Origin: BM714 sp964484935
Lineage (GTDB): Bacteria; Bacillota; Clostridia; Peptostreptococcales; BM714
Length of the DNA: 64,000 nucleotides
Assembly: GCA_964484935.1 (NCBI GenBank)
Contig: CAZAFW010000001.1
Location: 62,001 to 126,000 of the forward strand
Direction: 5' to 3'
The notes beneath the pieces are model-generated. The model saw nothing but the letters and a program-made list of their open reading frames with translations. It had not been told where the DNA came from and did no database searches. Position 1 is the first letter of the stretch; each line of letters starts with the position of its first letter. Shown here in pieces: positions 44,998 to 53,435 of this stretch. The position numbers were made by a program, and so were the translations under genes.

Positions 44998-45984
44998 TCA
45001 CCTGCTTTTTTTATATTCCATCCGTTTTTCGTATTTGTCATAAGCTTTTATTATCTTTTGAACCAATTTATGCCTTACAACATCCCTGCCTGTAAGATTA
45101 ACAAACCCGATTCCCGGTATCTCCCCAAGAATTTCCGAAGCCTGCTTAAGGCCCGAAGCCTTCCCCTGCGGCAAATCTATCTGTGTAACGTCCCCAGTCA
45201 CGATAGTCTTAGAGCTGAATCCTATCCTCGTAAGAAACATTTTCATTTGCGCCTGCGTAGTGTTTTGCGCTTCATCCAGTATTATGAATGAATCGTCCAA
45301 TGTTCTTCCTCGCATATAAGCAAGAGGCGCCACTTCAATCAACCCTCTCTCTTTGTATTTCAAATATGTCTCGCTGCCCAAAATATCATAGAGAGCATCA
45401 TACAATGGTCTCAGGTAAGGATCTATCTTCATTTGCAGATCGCCCGGCAGAAATCCCAAACTCTCTCCTGCTTCAACGGCCGGCCTTGTCAATATTATTC
45501 TGCTTACCCTTTTATTTTTAAAAGAATGGACCGCCATAGCAACCGCCAAGTAGGTCTTCCCTGTTCCTGCCGGACCAATGCTGAATACTATGTCATGCTT
45601 GTTTACTTGATCAATGTATTTTTTTTGTCCCAGCGTCTTGGGTTTAATGAATTTGCCTCTGTTTGTAACACAAATAATATCTTCAGAAAGATTTGACAAT
45701 GTTATATTCTCATCATCCCTTATAAGGTTGAGAGCATAATTTATCTTTTGCCTGTCGATTGTTTCACCCTTTTCAATCAATTCAATCAAGGCATTGAGAA
45801 GCTTGAAGGCCGTATCCGTTTTCTGCTCGTCGTCACTGTTGACTGCTATTTCATCGTTTCTAAGGGTGATTTCTGTCCCGGTTAAAGATTCAATTTCCTT
45901 TATGTTGTTGTCCAGGTCCCCAAATAGCTGAGCCTGGAATTTTCCATTGTCAAATTGTATGTTTCTAATGTATCCGCTTTCCAA
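44998..45984 (-). CDS. phoH: PhoH-like ATPase
   Basis: P-loop ATPase related to the RNA-helicase fold, usually coupled to ybeY and implicated in RNA metabolism. It has 328 residues with an N-terminal KH-like region, Walker A GPAGTGKT at 137-144, and Walker B FIILDEAQN. The start is TTG at 45984. In spore formers yqfC and yqfD usually precede it; here only a terminator and promoter region do. Confidence 0.96.
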   Translation of the reverse strand: MESGYIRNIQFDNGKFQAQLFGDLDNNIKEIESLTGTEITLRNDEIAVNSDDEQKTDTAFKLLNALIELIEKGETIDRQKINYALNLIRDDENITLSNLSEDIICVTNRGKFIKPKTLGQKKYIDQVNKHDIVFSIGPAGTGKTYLAVAMAVHSFKNKRVSRIILTRPAVEAGESLGFLPGDLQMKIDPYLRPLYDALYDILGSETYLKYKERGLIEVAPLAYMRGRTLDDSFIILDEAQNTTQAQMKMFLTRIGFSSKTIVTGDVTQIDLPQGKASGLKQASEILGEIPGIGFVNLTGRDVVRHKLVQKIIKAYDKYEKRMEYKKSR

Positions 45985-46017
45985 ATCAATCCCCGCCTTC
46001 TTTTAGTCTTACATTTC

Positions 46018-46062
46018 ATTATATAATAATATCATTGTTTTTTATATATCGATATTTCGATA
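46018..46062 (-). promoter_or_regulatory. phoH promoter region with inverted repeat
   Basis: TATAAT at 46018-46023 lies 33 bases before the phoH start, with a weak TATAAA at -35 spacing. Directly upstream, TATCGA-TATT-TCGATA (46047-46062) is a perfect 6-bp inverted repeat that could be an operator, though it also borders the yqeY terminator. Confidence 0.5.
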
Positions 46063-46093
46063 AAAAATAAATAGACTCCCAAGGGAGTCTATT
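46062..46093 (-). terminator. terminator after yqeY
   Basis: Minus strand AATAGACTCCC, TT, GGGAGTCTATT, then TATTTTTT: an 11-bp stem with a T-run, eight bases after the yqeY stop. Confidence 0.92.
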
Positions 46094-46101
46094 TTGTTAC
46101 G

Positions 46102-46545
46102 CTATGACAACAGGGCTTTGACAATATCCGATGCCGTCTTTCCATCTGCCTTGCCTTTTATTATGGGGCTTACAGCTCCCATAACCTTGCCCATGTCTTT
46201 CATGGATTCAGCCTTCAGCTCGGTTATGGCGTTTCCAATGATTTCCTTTAACTCTTCTTCTGTGAGCTGCTTGGGAAGATACTTCATAAGAACTTCCATC
46301 TCAGCTTCAGCTTCCTGAACCAAATCTTCTCTGCCGCCTTTTCTAAACTCAAGGATTGCAGATTTTTTTTGCTTTATCTGCTTGGAGATAAGATCGATTA
46401 TGCCATCCTCTGTTATTTCTTTTCTTTTGTCAACCTCAAATCGCTTTATATCAGCTCTCAAAAGAGTGATTGTCGCTTTTCGGAGTCGATCTTTTTCTTT
46501 CATGGCAGTTTTCATATCGTCCATGAGTTGCTTTTTCAGTGACAC
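46102..46545 (-). CDS. yqeY: GatB/YqeY domain protein
   Basis: A 147-residue protein matching the GatB/YqeY family, related to the tRNA-binding tail of amidotransferase subunit B. Signatures: N-terminal DDMKTAMKEKD(R) and C-terminal MGKVMGAVSPIIKGKADGK. The role of stand-alone YqeY is not known. The start is GTG at 46545 after AAGGTG. It follows rpsU by 18 bases, the usual rpsU-yqeY pair. Confidence 0.95.
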   Translation of the reverse strand: MSLKKQLMDDMKTAMKEKDRLRKATITLLRADIKRFEVDKRKEITEDGIIDLISKQIKQKKSAILEFRKGGREDLVQEAEAEMEVLMKYLPKQLTEEELKEIIGNAITELKAESMKDMGKVMGAVSPIIKGKADGKTASDIVKALLS

Positions 46546-46563
46546 AAATGTACACCTTCTTTA

Positions 46564-46740
46564 TTATTTCTTTTTCTTTCTTCTTGCTGCTTCAGCCTTT
46601 TTCTTGCGTTTTACGCTTGGCTTTTCATAATGCTCTCTTTTTCGGACTTCCTGAAGAACGCCGGATTTGGCGCATTCCTTCTTGAATCTTCTGAGCGCAT
46701 TGTCAAGGGTTTCATTTTCCCCCAATAAGACTTGAGACAT
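46564..46740 (-). CDS. rpsU: 30S ribosomal protein S21
   Basis: A 58-residue basic protein of the small subunit. Reading from the ATG at 46740 it begins MSQVLLGENETLDNALRRF and ends in a lysine/arginine-rich tail (RRKKKK), as is typical. A strong GGAGGGAGGG precedes the start. It has its own promoter and is cotranscribed with yqeY. Confidence 0.98.
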   Translation of the reverse strand: MSQVLLGENETLDNALRRFKKECAKSGVLQEVRKREHYEKPSVKRKKKAEAARRKKKK

Positions 46741-46791
46741 TAAACATCCCTCCCTCCGATGATAAATGAGGACTAACTATAGCACTTAAAA

Positions 46792-46820
46792 ATTATACAT
46801 CAAATCCTCTTATATTGCAA
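46792..46820 (-). promoter_or_regulatory. rpsU promoter
   Basis: TTGCAA, exactly 17 bases, then a perfect TATAAT on the minus strand; the -35 ends seven bases after the HIT gene stop. Confidence 0.88.
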
Positions 46821-46826
46821 TTGTTT

Positions 46827-47171
46827 TTAACCCGGAGGCCATTTCATCGGTCTTCCGCCTATCATGTGCATATGCAAATGACCAACTTCCTGTCCGGCTT
46901 CTTTCCCATTGTTTATCACCAGCCTGTAGCCATCGTCTTTTATAGAAAGGCTTTCGGCAATATTCTTGGCGGCTAAAGCCATATCTTGAACCAAGCAAGC
47001 ATTCTGCCCGTTTAAATCATTCACCGATTCAAAATGTTCTTTTGGTATAATGAGAACATGCACCGGAGCTACCGGTTTCAAGTCGTTGAAAGCCACAACA
47101 TTATCGCTTTCAAACACAAAATCAGTCGGTATTTCCCCTTTTGCAATTTTGCAAAAGATACAATCATCCAT
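46827..47171 (-). CDS. HIT-family nucleotide-binding protein (HinT-like)
   Basis: A 114-residue purine nucleoside phosphoramidase-like protein. The histidine triad is HLHMH near residues 97-101; CIFCKIAKGEIPT at the N-terminus includes the CxxC seen in bacterial HinT. It probably has its own promoter in the 43-base gap after mtaB. Confidence 0.94.
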   Translation of the reverse strand: MDDCIFCKIAKGEIPTDFVFESDNVVAFNDLKPVAPVHVLIIPKEHFESVNDLNGQNACLVQDMALAAKNIAESLSIKDDGYRLVINNGKEAGQEVGHLHMHMIGGRPMKWPPG

Positions 47172-47191
47172 CTTTACACCCCCTTTTAACC

Positions 47192-47222
47192 ATTATATCA
47201 AATTAACCTCAAGTTTAAACAA
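47192..47222 (-). promoter_or_regulatory. possible promoter for the HIT gene
   Basis: TATAAT at 47192-47197 on the minus strand with TTGTTT 19 bases upstream, overlapping the mtaB stop. The spacing is long, so moderate support only. Confidence 0.45.
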
Positions 47223-48513
47223 TTTCTCCGAATATCACATCTGCATCGGCGCAATTGAGCCTTACCCGTCTTATTTGACCCGAAAGGATTTCTTCAGATT
47301 CCACTCTGACTTTTGTAAAATTAATGCAATGGCCCTCCCATATCCCTTCTTTGCAAATGTTCTCGAACAAAACTTGTTCCTCTCTGCCTATTTGAGATTG
47401 GGCAAAATCTTTGGCACATTCGCTTGCACACTTAATTGCTGCAAAACTCCTTGATTTTGCGACTGATGGATTTACATGCTTAGGCATTCCAGCCGCCGCT
47501 GTCCCTTTTCTTTTGGAATACCTGAAGACATGGATATCCTTAAAAGCCATTTCCCTTATATAAGACAGTGTTTCTTCAAATGACTCATCGGTCTCGCCCG
47601 GAAATCCTACGATGAGATCGGTTGTGACTGCCGGATTGTCGAATATATTCCTTATGTCATCCATGATTTTAGAATATTGCTCCCTAGTATATTTTCTATT
47701 CATCGCTTTTAAAACGCTGTCTGAACCACTTTGAAGGGAAAGATGGAAATGCGGACAAAATTTTTTGATCTGCACCAAACGCTTCAATCTATCTTCTGTG
47801 AAATATGTCGGTTCGCAAGAACCCAGCCTGATTCGATTGATTCCATCAATCCCGGACAGTGCTTCGACAAGGTCCACCAGCTCAATATCGCTTTCCAAGT
47901 CTTTTCCATAAAAAGCCGATTGTATACCTATCAAAACAACTTCACTGTATCCTCTTTCCGCCAAAAGCATAGACTCTTTCATTATTGATTCAAAAGGCCT
48001 GCTTCTGCTTCTTCCCCTTGTGTATGGTATTATGCAATATGAGCAAAAGTTGTCGCATCCGTCCTGTATTTTTATAAACGCCCTTGTTTTGCCTTCATGC
48101 TCATTAAGGCTGATATCCTCATATGTGTCTTCTATAAGAGGACAATCTTCGAAAACAAAGATTTCACCGCTCTCAATTCTCTTCAGCAAACTTTTTAGGC
48201 CCGCTTTATCTCGAGTTCCCATTATAATATTTACCCCTTCAATTTTCTCGATGTCTCCAGGTGCTATTTGCGAATAACAACCTAAAACAGCAATTGTGGG
48301 TTTGGGAACCATTCTTGTGTATTTTCTTATAGCCTGCCTTGATTTGCGCTCTGCCAGGTGGGTAACACAGCATGTGTTGAACACCGCAATATCTGGAACT
48401 TGACCATCTTTTGTCTCTGCATATCCTTGGCCAATCAATGTTTCCCTTATAGCTTCCGACTCGTATTGGTTTACCTTGCATCCTAGTGTCTCAATCAAAA
48501 ATGTTTTTTTCAT
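47215..48513 (-). CDS. mtaB: tRNA threonylcarbamoyladenosine methylthiotransferase MtaB
   Basis: Radical SAM enzyme adding a methylthio group to t6A37 of tRNAs. It has 432 residues: an N-terminal MTTase domain with three cluster cysteines (TLGCKVN, FNTCCVT, VLGCYSQ), the radical SAM CDNFCSYC motif, and a C-terminal TRAM domain. The ATG overlaps the rsmE stop (ATGA). The downstream position in the dnaK cluster is usual for Firmicutes. Confidence 0.95.
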   Translation of the reverse strand: MKKTFLIETLGCKVNQYESEAIRETLIGQGYAETKDGQVPDIAVFNTCCVTHLAERKSRQAIRKYTRMVPKPTIAVLGCYSQIAPGDIEKIEGVNIIMGTRDKAGLKSLLKRIESGEIFVFEDCPLIEDTYEDISLNEHEGKTRAFIKIQDGCDNFCSYCIIPYTRGRSRSRPFESIMKESMLLAERGYSEVVLIGIQSAFYGKDLESDIELVDLVEALSGIDGINRIRLGSCEPTYFTEDRLKRLVQIKKFCPHFHLSLQSGSDSVLKAMNRKYTREQYSKIMDDIRNIFDNPAVTTDLIVGFPGETDESFEETLSYIREMAFKDIHVFRYSKRKGTAAAGMPKHVNPSVAKSRSFAAIKCASECAKDFAQSQIGREEQVLFENICKEGIWEGHCINFTKVRVESEEILSGQIRRVRLNCADADVIFGEIV

Positions 48514-49268
48514 TGACTGTTCTCAACTCCCCTCATATCTCCAAAAAGGAATTGTATTATGCTAAGCGCTGCAAAACCGGCTGTTTCAGTTCTCAAAATT
48601 CGAGGCCCCAAAGATATCGAAACTGATCCGCAATTTTGGATTTCCTTGACTTCCTCCGGGGAAAAACCCCCCTCCGGACCTACAATAACAGCTATACTTT
48701 TTAAATCTTCCCTATATGAGTCAAGACACTCGAAACCATTGCCTTTTTCATTCTCATAAAGCAATATGGACTTGTCGTATTCCTTTAATTCCAAAAGCAT
48801 TTCCTTGAATGAAAACGTCTCCTTTATTTGAGGTATGTCCGACCTTTTCGACTGCTTGGCAGCCTCTTTCGCAATCCTTCGCCAGCGTTCAGTTTTCTTA
48901 AAAGAATTTTTTTCATCGATTTTAACTATTGTCCTTGATGAAACGTAAGGCTTTATTGAACTGATTCCAAGCTCAGTATTCTTCTGCACAATAAGATCCA
49001 TGTTGTTTTTTTTGGGAAGTGCTTGAAACAAATCGACAAACGCCTTTTTAGCAACGGATTCTTCCCTGCTTGAAACAACTTTACCGTAAATTGCATTGTC
49101 TTCTATTGATACAATCTCAACAATAAAAACCTTTCCGTCGGGATCGCATGCTTCGAACACATGGCCTGGTTCGGACCTCAACACTTTTGCCAAATGCCTT
49201 ATCTCGGCTACATCCTCAACCACAACTCTGCTTCCGTTTATCGGATTTTGGAAAAATATCCTATGCAT
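48510..49268 (-). CDS. rsmE: 16S rRNA (uracil(1498)-N3)-methyltransferase
   Basis: SPOUT-class enzyme methylating U1498. The 252-residue protein has an N-terminal PUA-like domain and the trefoil-knot motifs VIVGPEGGFSPEEV and SLGPRILRTETA. It starts one base after the prmA stop. Confidence 0.97.
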   Translation of the reverse strand: MHRIFFQNPINGSRVVVEDVAEIRHLAKVLRSEPGHVFEACDPDGKVFIVEIVSIEDNAIYGKVVSSREESVAKKAFVDLFQALPKKNNMDLIVQKNTELGISSIKPYVSSRTIVKIDEKNSFKKTERWRRIAKEAAKQSKRSDIPQIKETFSFKEMLLELKEYDKSILLYENEKGNGFECLDSYREDLKSIAVIVGPEGGFSPEEVKEIQNCGSVSISLGPRILRTETAGFAALSIIQFLFGDMRGVENSQ

Positions 49269-49269
49269 C

Positions 49270-50226
49270 TCAATCTCTCCTTTTTAAAACCATTGCAGTC
49301 CATCCATTTTCTGTCTTTATTTCCAACACGTCAAAATATGCCGAATCATCAACTGCATCAAGCATTTCTTCCGTTTTTTCTTCCAATATGCCCGAAGCAA
49401 TAAAAAATCCGCTTTTCTTGACAAACGGAACTGCAGTGTCAAGCAGATTCAATACCACATCATAAATTATATTTGCAATCATCAGGTCTGCAGGCGAGTC
49501 CAGGTCCTTGAGCAAATCCCCCTGCTTGATAATGCAGGTTTCTTCCGCTTTGTTTATTTTAACATTTTCTTTTGCCGCCTTTACGGCATCTCCGTCCATG
49601 TCAATTCCCAAGGCTTCAGCAGCTCCAAGCTTGGCTGCGGCCAAGGCCAATATTCCGCTTCCGCATCCGATGTCATAAACCTTCATTCCATTTTTCATAT
49701 ATTTTTCTACAAATTCAATACACATTCGCGTCGTCTCGTGAGTGCCCGTTCCAAAAGCAAGCCCAGGATCCAATTCTATTACAATACTGTCTTCTGAAAA
49801 AATCGAATCTGCTTCATGCAGAGATTCCCAAGACGGTTTTATGATTATCCTGTTTCCTATTTTTATCGGTTTGAAATATTTTTTCCATTCTGTATTCCAG
49901 TCCCGATTCTTCAAAGGTTCAGCTTTCAATTCGAATTTTCCCTGTCCAATTCGCTCTATGGCTGTTTCAAGACTCCCTCTCAAATCACTTATCAGCAAAT
50001 CCAGTTCCCTATCCTGCCCTATATATCCCTTAAAAACGGTTTTCCCTTTTTCAACCGATACAAGGGACTCGTCGACATAATCCCAGCGGTTCCTGTCTCT
50101 GCATAAATCGTCAATAATTGATTCATCTTCAATAACAAGCCCCTCTATTCCGTGTTCAGCCAAAATGCCTATGACCGCATCTGCAACAACATTGTCGACC
50201 TTCAATACAATCTCGTTCCAATCCAT
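49270..50226 (-). CDS. prmA: ribosomal protein L11 methyltransferase
   Basis: Trimethylates ribosomal protein L11. It has 318 residues with the SAM motif VYDIGCGSGILALAAAKLGA and GTGTHETTRMC, plus a C-terminal LMIANIIYDV motif. The ATG at 50226 has GAAAGGAG seven bases upstream; a 50292 frame would cross the dnaJ terminator. Confidence 0.97.
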   Translation of the reverse strand: MDWNEIVLKVDNVVADAVIGILAEHGIEGLVIEDESIIDDLCRDRNRWDYVDESLVSVEKGKTVFKGYIGQDRELDLLISDLRGSLETAIERIGQGKFELKAEPLKNRDWNTEWKKYFKPIKIGNRIIIKPSWESLHEADSIFSEDSIVIELDPGLAFGTGTHETTRMCIEFVEKYMKNGMKVYDIGCGSGILALAAAKLGAAEALGIDMDGDAVKAAKENVKINKAEETCIIKQGDLLKDLDSPADLMIANIIYDVVLNLLDTAVPFVKKSGFFIASGILEEKTEEMLDAVDDSAYFDVLEIKTENGWTAMVLKRRD

Positions 50227-50244
50227 AGGAAAACTCCTTTCATA

Positions 50245-50274
50245 AAAACCAAGATGCTGTTTTTTCAGCATCTT
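50245..50274 (-). terminator. terminator-like hairpin between dnaJ and prmA
   Basis: Minus strand AAGATGCTG, six A, CAGCATCTT, then GGTTTTT. It lies 19 bases after the dnaJ stop and just before the prmA ribosome site, so it probably trims heat-shock transcripts and leaves partial read-through into prmA. Confidence 0.75.
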
Positions 50275-50292
50275 TAGTCTTGTCGCAAACAA

Positions 50293-51420
50293 TCAATTGA
50301 ATGCATCCTTTACTTTGGAAAATATGCCTTTCTTTTTGGCCGACAAATCCATTCCCAAGGTTTTTGAGAACTCCTTGAGCAACTCCTGCTGACGCTCGTC
50401 CAAATCCCTTGGTGTTTCAACAACCACCTTGACATAATGGTCGCCTCTACCGTAGCCGTTCAACACAGGAACCCCTTTGCCTTTTAACCTGAACACGGTA
50501 CCGGACTGAGTGCCCTCAGCTACCTCGTATTTCACTTTTCCGTCAAGAGTCTGAACGATTATCTCGTCTCCAATAGCCGCCTGCGCTATGTTGATATGCG
50601 CTTCGCTAAGTATGTCAAAGCCATCTCTCTTGAACGTTTCATGCTCCCTGACCCTTATAACCACGTATACGTCGCCTTTGGGCCCTCCTTTTATTCCTGG
50701 CTCGCCTTCACCTCTAAGTGTCATTACCGATCCATTGTCGACTCCTGCAGGAATTTTAATTTTTATATTCTTTTTTTCCCTCTTTAGACCACTTCCGCCG
50801 CAATCGTGGCATGCTTCCTCAAAGGTTTTTCCTTCCCCGCCGCATGTTGGACAGGTCTTTGCATTTACAAACTGCCCGAATGGAGTCCTTTGTGTATATC
50901 TGACTTCACCAGTTCCTCCGCAATTGCTGCATGTATTGACCTTTGTCCCTGGTTTTGCACCTGTTCCACCACATGTATCACATGTTTCGTTTCGAACTAT
51001 TTCAATTTCCTTTTCGATTCCAAAGGCCGCTTCCTTGAATTCTATAATGGTTTCAACCTGAATGTCCCTGCCCTTGGCGGCCCGGCTCCTTCTTCTCGCG
51101 CCTCCGCCTCCAAACATATCGAATATGTCTCCAAAGATATCTTCAAATCCGGCTCCGCCTGCACCTGAGAAGCCTCCGAAGCCTTGTCCGTTTCCATTTA
51201 ACCCTTCATGGCCAAACTGGTCGTAGCGACTTCTCTTTTGGGAGTCGCTGAGAACTTCATAAGCCTCATTGATTTCCTTGAATTTTTCCTCCGCTTCAGA
51301 ATCACCTTTATTTCTGTCAGGATGATACTTCATCGCCATTTTTCTATATGCCTTCTTGATGTCCTTCTCGTCGGCGCCTTTGTCTATATCCAAAATTTCA
51401 TAATAATCGCGTTTACTCAA
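50293..51420 (-). CDS. dnaJ: chaperone DnaJ (Hsp40)
   Basis: Co-chaperone stimulating DnaK. It has 375 residues: J domain with HPD (KYHPDRNKG), a Gly/Phe-rich linker (GFGGFSGAGG), four CxxCxGxG zinc repeats, and C-terminal substrate domains. The start is TTG at 51420 after GGAAGGTGG, giving the family N-terminus SKRDYYEIL. It has a separate promoter 45 bases upstream as well as the operon promoter. Confidence 0.97.
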   Translation of the reverse strand: MSKRDYYEILDIDKGADEKDIKKAYRKMAMKYHPDRNKGDSEAEEKFKEINEAYEVLSDSQKRSRYDQFGHEGLNGNGQGFGGFSGAGGAGFEDIFGDIFDMFGGGGARRRSRAAKGRDIQVETIIEFKEAAFGIEKEIEIVRNETCDTCGGTGAKPGTKVNTCSNCGGTGEVRYTQRTPFGQFVNAKTCPTCGGEGKTFEEACHDCGGSGLKREKKNIKIKIPAGVDNGSVMTLRGEGEPGIKGGPKGDVYVVIRVREHETFKRDGFDILSEAHINIAQAAIGDEIIVQTLDGKVKYEVAEGTQSGTVFRLKGKGVPVLNGYGRGDHYVKVVVETPRDLDERQQELLKEFSKTLGMDLSAKKKGIFSKVKDAFN

Positions 51421-51464
51421 AACTACGCCACCTTCCTGTTTTTTCTGCAGTGCTCTGCCCATTC

Positions 51465-51493
51465 ATTATAATGCATTCCTTGCTTTGATTCAA
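51465..51493 (-). promoter_or_regulatory. separate dnaJ promoter
   Basis: TTGAAT, 17 bases, then a perfect TATAAT on the minus strand, in the gap between dnaK and dnaJ. There is no CIRCE element by it, so it would supply DnaJ independently of HrcA. Confidence 0.75.
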
Positions 51494-51506
51494 CGCCATG
51501 CTCTTT

Positions 51507-51544
51507 TACGCACAAAGACACCCCACAGGGTGCCCATATGCGTA
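51507..51544 (-). other. hairpin between dnaK and dnaJ
   Basis: A two-part stem: TACGCA/TGCGTA outside and GGCACCC/GGGGTGTC inside. It is 11 bases after the dnaK stop and not followed by a T-run, so it may stabilise the dnaK 3' end or be a processing site. Confidence 0.65.
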
Positions 51545-51555
51545 CATTTCAACTT

Positions 51556-53394
51556 CTACTCGTCTTCGTCGACAACCTCATAGTCTGCATCCACTACGTC
51601 ATCGTCGGATTTCGAGTCTTCAGATTCGCCCGTTTGCGCCTGCGCCTGCTGCTCCGCCGCAGCCGCCTCATACATCTTTTGTGAAAGCGCATGGAAAGCA
51701 TTTGTCATTTCCTCTGTAGCCTTCTTTATGGCCTCGATGTCATCGCCCTCAAGTTCCTTCTTAAGCGCCTCAAGTTTTTCTTCAACTGTTTTCTTTTCTT
51801 CCGGAGACACTTTGTCACCGACTTCCTTCAGGGCCTTTTCAGATTCATACATCAATGCATCGGCCTTGTTTCTTGTTTCGATTCCTTCTTTTTTCTTCTT
51901 GTCTTCCTCTGCAAAAGCTTCCGCTTCTTTTACCTTGTCCTTTATTTCATCTTCCGAAAGATTCGTTGAAGCAGTTATTGTTATTTTCTGCTCTTTTCCT
52001 GTTCCCAAATCTTTGGCAGAAACATGGACTATTCCGTTTCTGTCTATATCGAATGTTACTTCTATTTGAGGAACTCCTCTTGGTGCAGGCGGAATGCCTG
52101 TCAATTGGAACCTTCCAAGCGTTATATTGCCAGTAGCCATTTCCCGCTCTCCTTGGAGAACGTGAATGTCAACTGCAGTCTGACTGTCCGCCGCAGTTGA
52201 GAATATCTGGCTCTTTTTGGTCGGTATTGTCGTATTTCTTTCAATCAGCTTTGTTGCAACACCGCCTAGAGTCTCTATTCCAAGCGAAAGAGGTGTCACG
52301 TCCAACAGGACAAGATCTTCAACCTCTCCTGTAATTACTCCTGCCTGTATGGCCGCACCAATAGCAACACACTCATCGGGATTTATACCCTTGTCCGGAG
52401 TATTGCTTGTTATTTTCTTTACAGCTTCCTGCACTGCAGGAATCCTTGTAGATCCTCCGACAAGAATCACCTTGTCTATTTCGCTTGATGTTATTCCTGA
52501 ATCCTTTATCGCATCACGCATCGGGCCTATTGTCTTTTGAACTAGATGAGACGTCAGCTGATCGAACTTTGCTCTTGTGACATCCATGTTCATATGCAAA
52601 GGGCCTTCCGCTGTCGCAGTTATGAAAGGCAAATTTATGTTGGTCGTCTGAACTGTTGACAATTCCTTTTTTGCTTTCTCTGCGGCTTCCTTAAGTCTCT
52701 GCAAAGCCATTCTGTCCTTCTTGAGGTCGACTCCGTACTCCTTCTTGAAGCTCTCCGCCATAAAGTCCATCAAAACATTGTCGAAATCATCCCCTCCGAG
52801 ATGATTGTCTCCCTTGGTTGCCAGAACTTCGAAAACTCCCTCTCCTATTTCAAGTATTGAAACGTCGAAAGTTCCTCCGCCCAAGTCATATACCAGTATC
52901 TTTTGGTCATGGTCGGGTTTGTCAAGTCCATAAGCAAGAGAGGCGGCCGTAGGCTCGTTGATTATCCTTTCAACCTTGAGTCCGGCTATTCTTCCCGCAT
53001 CCTTTGTCGCTTGGCGCTGGCTGTCCGTGAAATAAGCGGGAACAGTTATTACCGCATCGGTCACTTTTTCTCCCAGATATGCTTCCGCATCCGCTTTAAG
53101 CTTCATAAGAATGTACGCCGAAATATCCTGCGGTGTATATTCTTTTCCATCGATAGACACACTATGGTTTGTTCCCATCTCCCTCTTTATGGATGTCACA
53201 GTTCTGTCCGGATTTGTTATAGCCTGTCTTTTTGCCGTTTCTCCAACCAAGCGCTCCCCGTTTTTCGCAAAAGCCACTATGGACGGGGTCGTCCTGTTGC
53301 CTTCGGCATTAGGTATGATTGTAGGTTCTCCACCTTCCAAAACTGCAACACAAGAGTTTGTTGTTCCCAAGTCAATTCCTATTACTTTCCCCAT
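51556..53394 (-). CDS. dnaK: chaperone DnaK (Hsp70)
   Basis: ATP-dependent folding chaperone. It has 612 residues: an ATPase domain with IGIDLGTTNSCVAV at the N-terminus, VYDLGGGTFDVS and VGGSTRIPAVQE, a substrate domain, and an acidic tail ending in DADYEVVDEDE. The domain lacks the insertion of proteobacterial DnaK, as is normal for Firmicutes. It is the third gene of the hrcA operon, 41 bases after grpE. Confidence 0.99.
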   Translation of the reverse strand: MGKVIGIDLGTTNSCVAVLEGGEPTIIPNAEGNRTTPSIVAFAKNGERLVGETAKRQAITNPDRTVTSIKREMGTNHSVSIDGKEYTPQDISAYILMKLKADAEAYLGEKVTDAVITVPAYFTDSQRQATKDAGRIAGLKVERIINEPTAASLAYGLDKPDHDQKILVYDLGGGTFDVSILEIGEGVFEVLATKGDNHLGGDDFDNVLMDFMAESFKKEYGVDLKKDRMALQRLKEAAEKAKKELSTVQTTNINLPFITATAEGPLHMNMDVTRAKFDQLTSHLVQKTIGPMRDAIKDSGITSSEIDKVILVGGSTRIPAVQEAVKKITSNTPDKGINPDECVAIGAAIQAGVITGEVEDLVLLDVTPLSLGIETLGGVATKLIERNTTIPTKKSQIFSTAADSQTAVDIHVLQGEREMATGNITLGRFQLTGIPPAPRGVPQIEVTFDIDRNGIVHVSAKDLGTGKEQKITITASTNLSEDEIKDKVKEAEAFAEEDKKKKEGIETRNKADALMYESEKALKEVGDKVSPEEKKTVEEKLEALKKELEGDDIEAIKKATEEMTNAFHALSQKMYEAAAAEQQAQAQTGESEDSKSDDDVVDADYEVVDEDE

Positions 53395-53435
53395 TTTTAT
53401 TCCTCCTTAATTTGCTAAAATTTATATATGGTTGG

